Below, one piece after another: positions 43,947 to 54,171 of a stretch of 64,000 nt of DNA. A program made the position numbers and the translations under genes. Each line of letters begins with the position of its first letter. Within the stretch, counting starts at the first letter, position 1. A model generated the notes under the pieces. That model made no database searches. It was not told where the DNA came from and saw nothing but the letters and a program-made list of their open reading frames with translations. Source of the DNA: Methylococcales bacterium (GTDB taxonomy: Bacteria; Pseudomonadota; Gammaproteobacteria; Methylococcales; Methylomonadaceae); contig JAPLRR010000040.1 of the NCBI GenBank assembly GCA_026399075.1, forward strand, positions 1 through 64,000, given 5' to 3'.

Positions 43947-44060
43947 TTATAAGGATATAGAGCTAGAAACTTTTTGTTTTGAACCATCTTGCTCGTCGAT
44001 GCAGCCAGTTAATCCAACGATCATTAATGCCATCGCCAAAAGTGCTAAGATTTTTTTCAT
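43947..44060 (-). CDS. Small predicted lipoprotein (37 aa)
   Basis: A short open frame starts at ATG 44060 with a strong GGAGGA box just before it. The product starts MKKILALLAMALMIVGLTGC, a classical lipoprotein signal with lipobox LTGC and lipidated Cys20. It is followed by a short polar mature part, IDEQDGSKQKVSSSISL. The mature peptide is only 18 residues, and Ile rather than Asp follows the Cys, so outer membrane sorting is likely. The family is not recognised, and it differs from LptM and entericidin in sequence. Confidence 0.7.
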   Translation of the reverse strand: MKKILALLAMALMIVGLTGCIDEQDGSKQKVSSSISL

Positions 44061-44189
44061 AAATATATCCTCCAAAAGGGGTTTAAATTATTTTATTTAT
44101 TGTGCGCCAATTTTTAAAAAGCACAGACAATTTATATCATGACTCGAATAATGATGCAATACTAAAAGTAGATTGGCCTCCAACGGCCT

Positions 44190-46094
44190 TTATAAGGTGT
44201 TGATGTTTTCGGGTAAGTCATAGGAAATCAAATGCCCTGACCATTTGACGGTGCCGATGTCGATCCAAGGCCCCGAGAAGTTTTGGTGCAATTGGTCATA
44301 AACCCAGTATGAGGGTGCATTTATTCTTTTCATCTTTATATGGAACACGGCGTTTTCAAGGTTTAAGCCAGTTTTTGGCCCCCAAAATGCCGTCACTTTC
44401 ATAATGAATTTTTTTAAGCGTGTATTGTTGATAGTGGGTGTGACCGCAATATTTGCCCACATGGAATGTACCCGCCCCCAATTTGGGGCCAGCAACCGCC
44501 CTTGTTCGTTGACAAAGGGTAGCCATTGTTCATTGCCATTTTGGTCAGTGTAGGTAATCGCCAAAATACGGTCATAGCCGGCAAAATGATCATGCAGATA
44601 CAGCGCATGTGGGGTAATGCCCAAAAACGTCAAGGAGACCATGAGCAAGGAATTGCTGGCTTCAGCAATCGGTGCACTTAGTGGGCTATTTTTGAAGGGA
44701 TTGTCCAAACGGTAAAAAAGCCCGTAATGGATGGTACTGTTAAGTTGTAGGACAACAATGGCAATAAGGATTTTTGCTAGCTTCCTGGAAAAGGCTTTGG
44801 GTTTTTGGACGGCAAAATTTTCAAACACCTGTTGGTATAAAGTATTTTTTTGAGATTTTGTTGGGATAAGACATGCAGTGGTGCAAGGGATGCGGATGCG
44901 CGAGTCGGCAATGGCGCGGTATTTTTTTTCGGCAATCCCATGGATGCCTGGCAAGCTTAAAATCAGCCCTATAGGTAGCAAATAGCGCATTTTCAGAAAA
45001 ATTTGAATATAGGTGTCAACTCCTGAATAAATGCGGTTGCCGCTGTCTACAGCATACAAATCCTGTAACAGGGTTTCCGGGCTTATTGCGGCCAGCGCAG
45101 GGTGCTGTGCGGCATGGCCTTGGGCGCCTTTAAAGTCTATGCAGCTAAAGATATCGAAATGGTTAAGGGTTAATACCGTGCGGTTACATAAGGGGCACTG
45201 TTCGTCAAAAAACACAGTCAAAGTTGGGTGTTTGGCCTTTAGTAGGCTAGCGGCTGCCCGCCACCAGCTAAAAGGCACGAGTAGGGTATAACAAATCAGC
45301 ATACCCATGCCAAAAGGGTAGATGTTTAATGACAGGGTGATGCCTAAATGCAATCCGAGGCCAACCAATAAATACACGCACCGTAAGCGGCGTTTGGAAA
45401 AAAGGAACAAGAAGGTGAATTGAAAAACCAGTACCGTATAGCCTATGGTTTTTTGCAGCCATTCGTTATTAAGCAAAGCCGACATGTCAATGGCGGAAAC
45501 ATAATAAGGCTGGGTGGAGGGTAGCCAAGAACCCAAGCCATTGCGCCAATGTTCGGCAAATAATTTATGGACGGCTGAGTCAAAATAGAGGAATCCTAGG
45601 CAAATCAGGACGGGCAGGTAGTAAGCAAGGCTGCTGGCCGTCGCTTTCGGATAACTGGCGTAATGCGTGAACGGTGTGCTAAGTTTGTGCCTGAGGTTAT
45701 CCAGCGAAAATGCGCGGTCTCCCGGCATAAACAACAGGAAAAAGCCAATGCCTGTCATAAACGAATCAAAGCCGCCGTCAAAGTCACGCTGCATCGGCGT
45801 GAAATTAACAAAAACAATCCAAAAGATGTAATTACAGGCCATGGCTAACTGGTATCGGTAGCCGACAACAATAAAGCCGGCAACTATTGCCCAGAGGCAC
45901 AAGAAAAACGGGATCATTGGAAATTCGACATCTATATAGGGGATAGGGTCGAAAATTAAGTGATTGAAATAAAGGAGGAAAAATATTTCCTGTAAGGTAA
46001 CCAAACCATAAAGTAGGCGGAACAAACCGATTCCGGTGGCTGGTACTTGTTTGGCGCGCAGTTCTAAGATTTTTGTGATTAATAATGTATACAT
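44190..46094 (-). CDS. HTTM-domain membrane protein fused to a DCC thiol-oxidoreductase domain
   Basis: The 634-residue protein has an N-terminal HTTM-type region related to vitamin K-dependent carboxylase (residues 15-285, about eight helices, with LLYGLVTLQEIFFL and HKLF). A DCC/DUF393 domain follows, with FFDEQCPLCNRTV (Asp297, Cys300, Cys303). A third C-terminal part (about 430-634) has one or two helices and a long soluble domain. Such fusions are known, but the substrate is not. Carboxylation has not been shown for HTTM proteins like this. It appears to be a single transcription unit. Confidence 0.8.
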   Translation of the reverse strand: MYTLLITKILELRAKQVPATGIGLFRLLYGLVTLQEIFFLLYFNHLIFDPIPYIDVEFPMIPFFLCLWAIVAGFIVVGYRYQLAMACNYIFWIVFVNFTPMQRDFDGGFDSFMTGIGFFLLFMPGDRAFSLDNLRHKLSTPFTHYASYPKATASSLAYYLPVLICLGFLYFDSAVHKLFAEHWRNGLGSWLPSTQPYYVSAIDMSALLNNEWLQKTIGYTVLVFQFTFLFLFSKRRLRCVYLLVGLGLHLGITLSLNIYPFGMGMLICYTLLVPFSWWRAAASLLKAKHPTLTVFFDEQCPLCNRTVLTLNHFDIFSCIDFKGAQGHAAQHPALAAISPETLLQDLYAVDSGNRIYSGVDTYIQIFLKMRYLLPIGLILSLPGIHGIAEKKYRAIADSRIRIPCTTACLIPTKSQKNTLYQQVFENFAVQKPKAFSRKLAKILIAIVVLQLNSTIHYGLFYRLDNPFKNSPLSAPIAEASNSLLMVSLTFLGITPHALYLHDHFAGYDRILAITYTDQNGNEQWLPFVNEQGRLLAPNWGRVHSMWANIAVTPTINNTRLKKFIMKVTAFWGPKTGLNLENAVFHIKMKRINAPSYWVYDQLHQNFSGPWIDIGTVKWSGHLISYDLPENINTL

Positions 46095-46172
46095 TTCATT
46101 ATAGAAAATGTGTAAATTATAATACGTTGTTGTGCTTGTGTGGTGAAAAATTGAGTTAATGTTGAAAAAATA

Positions 46173-46210
46173 AGGCCGCTAAGCACCCCTTAATGGGGGC
46201 TTAGCGGCCT
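46173..46210 (-). terminator. Strong hairpin terminator for the 43-aa gene
   Basis: AGGCCGCTAAGC and GCTTAGCGGCCT pair, extended by CCCC/GGGG across one mismatch, around a small loop. On - the hairpin is followed by TTATTTTTT, so it ends transcription of the gene at 46240-46371. It is one of the strongest hairpins in the window. Confidence 0.85.
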
Positions 46211-46239
46211 AAGGTATAACCGAAACCGGTGGGCTACGC

Positions 46240-46371
46240 TTATTTTTCGTCGTCTGGATGCTCTGCGAATACCCATTTCAAAAGGGCGTATACAGCACCA
46301 ACAACAACAACAGCGCCGACCATGCCAGCTGGTGTTTTTAATGTTTCAGTCAGATCTAAAATAAATCCCAT
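46240..46371 (-). CDS. Small single-helix membrane protein (43 aa)
   Basis: The frame from ATG 46371 has an AGGAGA box 7 nt upstream and its own strong terminator. The product reads MGFILDLTETLKTPAGM, then a helix VGAVVVVGAVYALLKWVF, then an acidic tail AEHPDDEK. With about one helix, it resembles small membrane subunits or regulators in size, but I recognise no family. A well-defined ribosome binding site and terminator make it a real expressed gene rather than chance. Confidence 0.75.
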   Translation of the reverse strand: MGFILDLTETLKTPAGMVGAVVVVGAVYALLKWVFAEHPDDEK

Positions 46372-46547
46372 GTATGTGTCTCCTACCTAATAATTTTTAT
46401 ATTTGAGAAAATGCTAATTTCATAGCAAGCGGAAGTTGCATGATACTTTAGGCAACGTTAAAGTCAAGGCTTATTGTTGATGACCTTTAAATTAGTAGGG
46501 AAAAGCAAATATTCCTGACTATAGTTGTTAAAGCTGGATAAGCGATG

Positions 46548-46556
46548 TGGTATAGT
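46548..46556 (+). promoter_or_regulatory. Candidate extended -10 promoter before the lipocalin-like gene
   Basis: TGGTATAGT is an extended -10 box 46 nt before the ATG at 46602. The -35 is weak (TTAAAG at 17 nt or TTGTTA at 20 nt spacing), so only the -10 is supported. Confidence 0.4.
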
Positions 46557-46601
46557 TTGAGTTCTGTTTTTTGAAGCTGAGCGATTAGGGGCATAATAAT
46601 A

Positions 46602-46988
46602 ATGAAAAAATACGTTAAAATATTACCGTTGGCAGCGTTTTTTTGGGCGTTTTCAGCGTATGCAGACATTGCATTGAAAGATAGTTCTGAGATCCTTGGT
46701 AGATGGAAGCTGAATGCTGAATCGACTAAGCTGGACGGTGAAAAAAAGCCGCTTACGGTTGAATGGGAGTTTAAGGACAATGGTATCCTTAAACAAACCG
46801 CAACAGATTCGGTTGGGCGGACTGGAGAAATGAAAATAGATATGAAATACTCGGTCGAGAATGGGGAGATCAAAAAACAGGCCAAGTTGGGGCAAGAAAA
46901 GTATGAGTCATGCAAGGTTGTTGAGAAAGACGGCGCCAGCATGATCTTAAAATGCCCGTTCCTATACTATTTTTTAACAAAAATATAA
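46602..46988 (+). CDS. Secreted hypothetical protein, possibly lipocalin-like
   Basis: The 128-residue protein has a signal peptide ending FSAYA before residue 22. The mature part has beta-strand-like runs (GRWKLNAESTKL, KPLTVEWEFKDNGILKQTA) typical of small lipocalin-like proteins. Two Cys residues (in YESCKVV and ILKCPF) could pair in the periplasm. No family is recognised with confidence. It is followed by a membrane protein after 33 nt, suggesting an operon. Confidence 0.65.
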   Translation: MKKYVKILPLAAFFWAFSAYADIALKDSSEILGRWKLNAESTKLDGEKKPLTVEWEFKDNGILKQTATDSVGRTGEMKIDMKYSVENGEIKKQAKLGQEKYESCKVVEKDGASMILKCPFLYYFLTKI

Positions 46989-47021
46989 TTAAATAATAAT
47001 GCAAATGAAGGGGTATAAATT

Positions 47022-47441
47022 ATGATAAGCGGTATGGTGATGATTTTTGTGGCGCTTTGGTTTTACCAATCAGCCATAAAAGCAAAGGCAAGTAATGTTT
47101 TGTTGTGGGTTGCAGTGGGCGCAGTGGGTTTTTTTGTTTTGCAGTTGGTTTTAGTGAACCTAAACATCTACATATTGGAGTCGTTTAGGGCTAGTGAGGG
47201 CGGTGCGGGCTACGAAGCCATCCAAGGCGCAGACAGAAAAAATGAAGGTGATTTTTTGGGTTTTGCCGGTATTTTAAAGTCGCTTTATTTGGAATTGTCG
47301 CCATCAATTGTCGGTTTTATAGCAATTGCTTTTGTGCGTTTAAAATTCGTCACTAAAGAAGCCCTTTCAGTGGGCAATCTGTTCAGTGGCCTTAAAGAAA
47401 TGTTTCAAAACATTAAGCAAAGCTTTAAAGCACCCGAATAA
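47022..47441 (+). CDS. Hypothetical membrane protein (139 aa)
   Basis: The protein has an N-terminal helix starting MISGMVMIFVALWFY, a second helix around LLWVAVGAVGFFVLQLVLV, and a third near PSIVGFIAIAFVRL. A soluble middle region and a Lys-rich tail lie among them. I do not recognise a family. It follows the secreted protein closely and is closed by a terminator, so the two genes probably form one unit. Their joint function is unknown. Confidence 0.65.
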   Translation: MISGMVMIFVALWFYQSAIKAKASNVLLWVAVGAVGFFVLQLVLVNLNIYILESFRASEGGAGYEAIQGADRKNEGDFLGFAGILKSLYLELSPSIVGFIAIAFVRLKFVTKEALSVGNLFSGLKEMFQNIKQSFKAPE

Positions 47442-47463
47442 CAAAGATCAAAACAAAATTATA

Positions 47464-47492
47464 AAAGCTCAAGCTGTGCTTGGGCTTTTTTT
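47464..47492 (+). terminator. Rho-independent terminator
   Basis: AAAGCTCAAGC, loop TGT, GCTTGGGCTTTTTTT forms a hairpin with one G-T pair and a T run. It ends the two-gene unit upstream. Confidence 0.85.
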
Positions 47493-47535
47493 ATAGCAAT
47501 CGTTTTTACATGATGGGGTATGCCGCTTCGGAATT

Positions 47536-47721
47536 CTATACGATAGTGGAAACAAGTAGAATGATGGTCCCAACGAATAGCACGGTAAAAATCACCCCTG
47601 CAATGACATAAGTTTTCATCGAGCCTGTTTCAAATGCTTTTTTCCGGTTGGACTCGCTTTGCACACCAATAAAAGCCGCGAAAACGCTCTTGATAATTTC
47701 TGTGATTGTTGGTTTTGACAT
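47536..47721 (-). CDS. DUF2970 family small membrane protein
   Basis: I prefer the second ATG (47721, MSKPTITEI), because the AGGAG box is then 6 nt away; the first ATG at 47727 lies directly on it. The 61-residue protein has VFAAFIGVQSESNRKKAFE, typical of DUF2970, and one C-terminal helix, YVIAGVIFTVLFVGTIILLV. Function is unknown. It is divergent from metH. Confidence 0.75.
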   Translation of the reverse strand: MSKPTITEIIKSVFAAFIGVQSESNRKKAFETGSMKTYVIAGVIFTVLFVGTIILLVSTIV

Positions 47722-47818
47722 GTTCATCTCCTAAATATTTAGTGACAAAAATAATAGTGCTAGCCCGCTTTTTAAGCAATGATTATCTTCAGACAACAAA
47801 ACTACCTTGGCATACGCA

Positions 47819-50800
47819 ATGAGTAATACAGAATTATTTAAACGCCAGCTGTCCCAAAGAATCCTGTTTCTTGATGGGGCAATGGGGACGATGATCCAAA
47901 GTTATAAGCTTGAGGAAAAGGATTACCGTGGCGACCGGTTTGCCCAATGGGAGGTAGACCTCAAAGGCAATAATGACTTGTTGTCGTTGACCCAGCCAGA
48001 TATTATCAAGTCTATCCATAGTGCTTATTTTGAGGCCGGCACTGATATTGTCGAAACCAACACCTTTAATTCGACCAGCATTTCCATGGCCGATTACAAG
48101 ATGGAGGCCTTGGCCTATGAGCTTAATGTCGCATCCGCACGCGTGGCTAGGTTGGCGGCGGATGAATACACTCAAAAAACGCCGGAAAAACCGCGTTTTG
48201 TGGCGGGTGTTTTAGGGCCGACTGCCCGTACTGCTTCAATGTCCCCTGATGTGAACGACCCAGGCTTTCGTAATGTTTTCTTTGATGAATTGGTTGTCGC
48301 CTACAATGAAGCAACACGTGGTTTGATAGACGGTGGTGCAGACCTGATTTTAATTGAAACCATTTTTGACACCTTGAATGCCAAAGCGGCCATTTTTGCC
48401 GTGGAACAGGTTTTTGAAAGCATTGGCTATAAATTGCCAGTGATGATTTCGGGTACGATCACTGATGCGTCGGGGCGGACATTGTCCGGGCAAACAGTAG
48501 GTGCGTTCTGGAATTCTTTAAAACATATTGAACCCATCTCTTTTGGCTTTAACTGTGCTTTAGGTGCCACCGAGTTACGCCAATATATAGCGGAATTGTC
48601 CGCCATAGCGGATACCCATGTGTCAGCCCATCCTAATGCCGGCTTGCCTAATGAATTTGGCGAATATGACGAAACGCCTGAGGCGATGGCCCAAGAATTG
48701 GCGGATTGGGCCCAAAACGGTTATCTAAACATTATCGGTGGCTGTTGCGGTACGTCACCTGCGAATATCAAAGCCATCGTTGAGGCTGTGCAAGGCTTCC
48801 CGCCACGCACGGTTCCCAGCATTGCCAAACAATGCCGTCTGGCTGGCCTTGAGGCCATGGCCATAGGCCCAGACAGTTTGTTTGTCAATGTTGGCGAGCG
48901 CACCAATGTGACTGGTTCGGCGGCTTTCAAACGGCTGATCATTGAAGGTGATTTTGAGGCCGCATTGGATGTTGCCAAGCAGCAGGTTGAAAACGGCGCA
49001 CAAATTATCGACATCAACATGGATGAAGGCATGTTGGAGTCAAAAGATGCGATGGTGCGCTTTTTGATGTTGATCGCGTCTGAACCGGATATAGCCAAAG
49101 TACCCATCATGTTGGATTCGTCCAAATGGGATATTTTGGAAGCTGGGCTAAAATGTATCCAAGGCAAAGGCGTGGTCAATTCCATCTCGCTTAAAGAAGG
49201 CGAAGCCGCGTTTGTTAAACATGCCAAACTCGTCCGCCGTTATGGTGCGGCTGTTATTGTTATGGCCTTTGATGAAGAGGGGCAAGCCGATACCAAAGCC
49301 CGGAAAGTCGAGATTTGCCAACGCGCTTATAAAATTCTTACTGAACAAGTTGGGTTTCCGCCAGAAGACATTATTTTTGACCCTAACATTTTTGCCATTG
49401 CCACGGGTATTGATGAACACAATAACTACGGGCTAGATTTCATTGAAGCCACCCGCGAGATCAAACAAACACTGCCTTATGCGCTAATTTCAGGTGGCGT
49501 ATCGAATGTGTCTTTTTCATTTCGTGGTAATAACCCCGTGCGCGAAGCCATCCATGCGGTGTTTTTATACCATGCCATAAAAGCGGGCATGAGTATGGGT
49601 ATCGTTAATGCAGGGCAATTGGCGATCTATGAAGATATTCCCTTGGATTTACGCGATGCTGTAGAGGCTGTGGTGTTGAACCGCCATGACGGTAGTGGCA
49701 CGGATAAATTACTGGAGCTGGCGGCAAAATACCGGGGCGATGGCAGCAGTAGTGAAGTTAAGCAAGAGAATCTGGAGTGGCGTGAATGGCCAGTCAGTAA
49801 ACGCTTGGAGCACGCATTGGTCAAAGGTATCACTGATTATATCGACGAAGACACCGAACAAGCGCGGCAAGAGGCAGAGCGGCCTTTGCACGTTATTGAA
49901 GGGGCGCTGATGGACGGTATGAACGTGGTTGGTGATTTGTTTGGTGCCGGAAAAATGTTTTTGCCGCAAGTGGTTAAATCGGCACGGGTGATGAAAAAAG
50001 CTGTCGCCTATCTAATGCCCTTCATGGAAGCGGACAAAGCAGGCGGTGATCGGCAAACCAACGGTAAGATCCTGATGGCAACCGTTAAAGGTGATGTCCA
50101 TGATATTGGTAAAAATATTGTTGGTGTCGTTTTACAATGCAATAACTACGATGTGATTGATTTGGGGGTCATGGTGTCTGCCGAAAAGATTTTGCAAACA
50201 GCCCGCCTTGAAAATGTTGATATTATTGGTTTAAGCGGCCTGATTACCCCGTCTTTGGATGAAATGGTGCATGTAGCCAAAGAAATGCAGCGGCAAGGTT
50301 TTACTATCCCTTTGATGATCGGCGGAGCCACCACTTCACGCGCCCATACTGCCGTTAAAATAGCCCCCCATTATCAAGGTGCAACGGTTTATGTGACGGA
50401 TGCTTCGCGCGGTGTTGGTGTGGCCAGTAATTTGTTGAGTGCTGACTTAAAAGATGATTTTGTCAAAAGTGTTCGTGCGGAATATGAAGAAGTCAGGGAT
50501 CGGCATAAAGGTCGGGAAGCGAAAACCAAACAGCATTCATTAGCAGATGCCAGAAGCAACAAACACGTATGGGCTGGTTATGAACCTGTGCAACCAACGT
50601 TTACAGGCATTAAGGTCATCGACCAATTTTCGCTGGCAACCCTAGTCGATTATATTGATTGGACACCCTTTTTCCAAACCTGGGAAATGGCAGGCAGCTA
50701 CCCTAAAATTCTTGATGATGAAGTGGTTGGTGTAGAGGCCAGAAAATTATTTCATGATGCGCAAGCCATGCTCAAGCAAATTATTGGCGAGGACTGGCTG

Positions 50801-51499
50801 TCTGCAAAAGCGGTTATTGGCTTTTTTCCGGCTAACAGCGAAGAAGATGATGTCATCCTCTATACGGATGATAGCCGCACACAACGCCTGGAAACCCTGC
50901 ATCATTTGCGTCAGCAAAATATTAAGGCGCCAGGTCGCCCCAATTATTGCCTGTCTGATTTCATTGCGCCTGTTGGTAGCGGTAAGGCGGATTATATCGG
51001 GGCCTTTGCGGTAACCACTGGCATCGGCATAGAGGCCAAGCTACAGCAATTTGAGCAAGACCACGACGATTATAGCGCCATTATGCTCAAAGCCTTGGCA
51101 GATAGGTTGGCGGAAGCGTTTGCAGAATATCTGCACCTATTGGTCAGAAAAGATTTCTGGGGTTATGCCCAAGATGAGGCCCATGACGCCAAGCAATTAA
51201 TTAACGAGGCTTACCAAGGTATACGCCCTGCACCCGGCTATCCAGCTTGTCCTGACCATACCGAAAAAGGTAAGTTGTTCGCCTTATTGGGGGTTACCGC
51301 AAATACCGGCATAGAGCTGACTGAGAGTTATGCCATGTATCCCGCATCTGCTGTCAGCGGCTGGTATTTTTCCCACCCTGAATCGCAGTACTTTAATGTC
51401 GGTAAAATCGATAAGGACCAGTTACAAGATTACGCCAGACGCAAAGGGATGGCCGAAGAAGTCGCAGAGCGTTGGTTGGCCGCGCATTTGCACCATTAA
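47819..51499 (+). CDS. metH: Cobalamin-dependent methionine synthase MetH
   Basis: From ATG 47819 ([10 protein letters not shown]) the product is 1226 residues, one less than E. coli. The modules are in order. The homocysteine domain has [10 protein letters not shown] and zinc ligands in NCALGA and GGCCGT. The folate domain is next, around [12 protein letters not shown]. The B12 domain has the axial His in DVHDIGKNI, and the activation domain ends with [16 protein letters not shown]. It makes methionine from homocysteine and methyl-folate. A TTG at 47807 is less likely. No ribosome binding site is obvious. Confidence 0.97.
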   Translation: MSNTELFKRQLSQRILFLDGAMGTMIQSYKLEEKDYRGDRFAQWEVDLKGNNDLLSLTQPDIIKSIHSAYFEAGTDIVETNTFNSTSISMADYKMEALAYELNVASARVARLAADEYTQKTPEKPRFVAGVLGPTARTASMSPDVNDPGFRNVFFDELVVAYNEATRGLIDGGADLILIETIFDTLNAKAAIFAVEQVFESIGYKLPVMISGTITDASGRTLSGQTVGAFWNSLKHIEPISFGFNCALGATELRQYIAELSAIADTHVSAHPNAGLPNEFGEYDETPEAMAQELADWAQNGYLNIIGGCCGTSPANIKAIVEAVQGFPPRTVPSIAKQCRLAGLEAMAIGPDSLFVNVGERTNVTGSAAFKRLIIEGDFEAALDVAKQQVENGAQIIDINMDEGMLESKDAMVRFLMLIASEPDIAKVPIMLDSSKWDILEAGLKCIQGKGVVNSISLKEGEAAFVKHAKLVRRYGAAVIVMAFDEEGQADTKARKVEICQRAYKILTEQVGFPPEDIIFDPNIFAIATGIDEHNNYGLDFIEATREIKQTLPYALISGGVSNVSFSFRGNNPVREAIHAVFLYHAIKAGMSMGIVNAGQLAIYEDIPLDLRDAVEAVVLNRHDGSGTDKLLELAAKYRGDGSSSEVKQENLEWREWPVSKRLEHALVKGITDYIDEDTEQARQEAERPLHVIEGALMDGMNVVGDLFGAGKMFLPQVVKSARVMKKAVAYLMPFMEADKAGGDRQTNGKILMATVKGDVHDIGKNIVGVVLQCNNYDVIDLGVMVSAEKILQTARLENVDIIGLSGLITPSLDEMVHVAKEMQRQGFTIPLMIGGATTSRAHTAVKIAPHYQGATVYVTDASRGVGVASNLLSADLKDDFVKSVRAEYEEVRDRHKGREAKTKQHSLADARSNKHVWAGYEPVQPTFTGIKVIDQFSLATLVDYIDWTPFFQTWEMAGSYPKILDDEVVGVEARKLFHDAQAMLKQIIGEDWLSAKAVIGFFPANSEEDDVILYTDDSRTQRLETLHHLRQQNIKAPGRPNYCLSDFIAPVGSGKADYIGAFAVTTGIGIEAKLQQFEQDHDDYSAIMLKALADRLAEAFAEYLHLLVRKDFWGYAQDEAHDAKQLINEAYQGIRPAPGYPACPDHTEKGKLFALLGVTANTGIELTESYAMYPASAVSGWYFSHPESQYFNVGKIDKDQLQDYARRKGMAEEVAERWLAAHLHH

Positions 51500-51507
51500 G
51501 GTAGGCT

Positions 51508-52014
51508 ATGTCGCTACAGAAAAAAATAGAATTTAGCTTGGAACGGCTAATGTATGCCAGCCGGTGGGTGCTTGCGCCCATTTATTTAGGGCTAAGCCTT
51601 GCCTTATTGGCGCTGTTCCTAAAGTTCTTTCAGGAGCTTTTTCATTTTATGCCCTTAATTTTGGAGCTTGATGAATCCCAGTTAGTGCTAAAGTTGCTGT
51701 CCTTGATTGATCTGACTTTAGTGGCTAGCTTAATCGTCATTGTCATGTTCAGCGGCTATGAAAACTTTGTCTCCCGCATGGATATTGGTGAGGCCACCGA
51801 AAAACTGGAATGGCTGGGCACCCATGATTATGGCTCGCTAAAGATGAAAGTTGCGGCGTCCATAGTGGCCATCTCCTCCATCCATTTGCTAAAAATATTC
51901 ATGAACATCGGTACCACCGATAACGACAAAATCATGTGCTATGCCTTAGTCCACCTGACCTTTGTCATCTCGGCGCTGTTAATGGGCTATCTTGACAAGC
52001 ACACCAAGCATTAA
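51508..52014 (+). CDS. YqhA family (UPF0114) inner membrane protein
   Basis: The 168-residue protein has about four helices. It contains [16 protein letters not shown] and the segment [13 protein letters not shown], characteristic of the UPF0114/YqhA family. The function is unknown. It begins 8 nt after metH and ends overlapping the next gene (TAATG), so the three genes are likely cotranscribed. Confidence 0.85.
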   Translation: MSLQKKIEFSLERLMYASRWVLAPIYLGLSLALLALFLKFFQELFHFMPLILELDESQLVLKLLSLIDLTLVASLIVIVMFSGYENFVSRMDIGEATEKLEWLGTHDYGSLKMKVAASIVAISSIHLLKIFMNIGTTDNDKIMCYALVHLTFVISALLMGYLDKHTKH

Positions 52015-52277
52015 TGTTGAACTTACTGCTGTTGGGCACTTCCGCTTGCCATCTTTGTGAACAGGCGGAGGAAATTATCGCTGCCTACTTGGCAGATAAT
52101 GCCGGATTGGCTGTAGAGTCCGTTGATATTGCCCTACAGGAACAGTGGCAAGGGCGATACGCCTTACGCATCCCCGTTTTATATCACGCTAATAGCCAAA
52201 AAGATCTGGGCTGGCCATTTGACCAAGCCCAAGTTGAAGCATTTATTAAAGGGTTACCACCCGGATTGGGATCGTAA
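52014..52277 (+). CDS. Glutaredoxin-like protein (DUF836)
   Basis: The 87-residue protein has a CxxC redox motif at Cys12-His-Leu-Cys15 (GTSACHLCEQAEE). The conserved cis-proline is in RIPVLY. These fit the small glutaredoxin-like DUF836 family. It overlaps the YqhA gene by one base. Its thiol partner is unknown. Confidence 0.85.
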   Translation: MLNLLLLGTSACHLCEQAEEIIAAYLADNAGLAVESVDIALQEQWQGRYALRIPVLYHANSQKDLGWPFDQAQVEAFIKGLPPGLGS

Positions 52278-52329
52278 AGCCTCCTAGCGGCTTTAATATT
52301 AAGGTATTATTGCTTTTTTGGATTCCTAG

Positions 52330-53277
<948 letters not shown>

Positions 53278-53307
53278 CCAACAGTACCAGATGAAAAAGG
53301 ACACCTG

Positions 53308-54126
53308 ATGCAGGGACTATTAAAAAAGATGCACACCCGGCTTGATAGCCCGGTCCAGTATGATTTGCTGCTTGGCGACCAAAGCGTGGCCCTAAACCCC
53401 CTGTTGGGCAAATCGGTCAATCTGACCTATACCGGCCATATTTTTTGTGTACACTGTAATCGGGCGATTAAAAAAAGCTTCAACCAAGGTTATTGTTATC
53501 CTTGTTTTACTTCTTTGGCCCAATGTGACCTTTGTATCATGAAGCCCGAAACTTGCCATTATGAGGCGGGCACTTGCCGGGAGCCTGATTGGGGGCAGGC
53601 CTTTTGTTTCCAGCCACATATTGTTTATCTCGCCAATTCCAGCGGCATTAAAGTGGGCATTACCCGAGAAACGCAAACGCCGACCCGATGGATAGACCAA
53701 GGTGCGGTACAGGCATTGCCAATCTTTAAGGTGCAGTCCCGCTATATGTCTGGGTTGATTGAAATTGCCATAGGCAAACACGTCAGTGATAAAACCAGTT
53801 GGCAAAAGATGCTAAAAAGCCAGGTGGCAGCTATTGATTTGGCCGCAAAACGCGATGAATTGGTTGATTTATGTAAGCTTGAGTTGGCGAAAATCAGCCA
53901 ACGATTTGGGCCGCAAGGGATCGCCTTTTTGCCTGACGCGCCAGTCGTGGATATTTATTTTCCGGTGGATACTTACCCTGTCAAGGTAAAATCCTTTAAC
54001 CTTGATAAAGACCCTAAAGTGTCCGGGGTTTTACACGGTATTAAAGGCCAATATTTGTTATTGGATACTGGGGTCATAAACATCCGCAAGTATGCCGGTT
54101 ATGAAATAGATTTTTCAACAGAGTAA
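53308..54126 (+). CDS. DUF2797 domain protein
   Basis: The 272-residue protein has a Cys-rich N-terminal zinc-cluster region (CVHCNR, CYPCF, CDLC, around residues 47-90). A GIY-YIG-like segment follows (HIVYLANSSGIKVGITR with TPTRWIDQGA), then a C-terminal beta part. This order is that of DUF2797, a family of unknown function. It follows hemF after 30 nt and has an AAGGA box. Confidence 0.8.
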   Translation: MQGLLKKMHTRLDSPVQYDLLLGDQSVALNPLLGKSVNLTYTGHIFCVHCNRAIKKSFNQGYCYPCFTSLAQCDLCIMKPETCHYEAGTCREPDWGQAFCFQPHIVYLANSSGIKVGITRETQTPTRWIDQGAVQALPIFKVQSRYMSGLIEIAIGKHVSDKTSWQKMLKSQVAAIDLAAKRDELVDLCKLELAKISQRFGPQGIAFLPDAPVVDIYFPVDTYPVKVKSFNLDKDPKVSGVLHGIKGQYLLLDTGVINIRKYAGYEIDFSTE

Positions 54127-54171
54127 CTTAGCCCCTTTTTATATATTTTAAACCTGAACCGCTAACAAACC

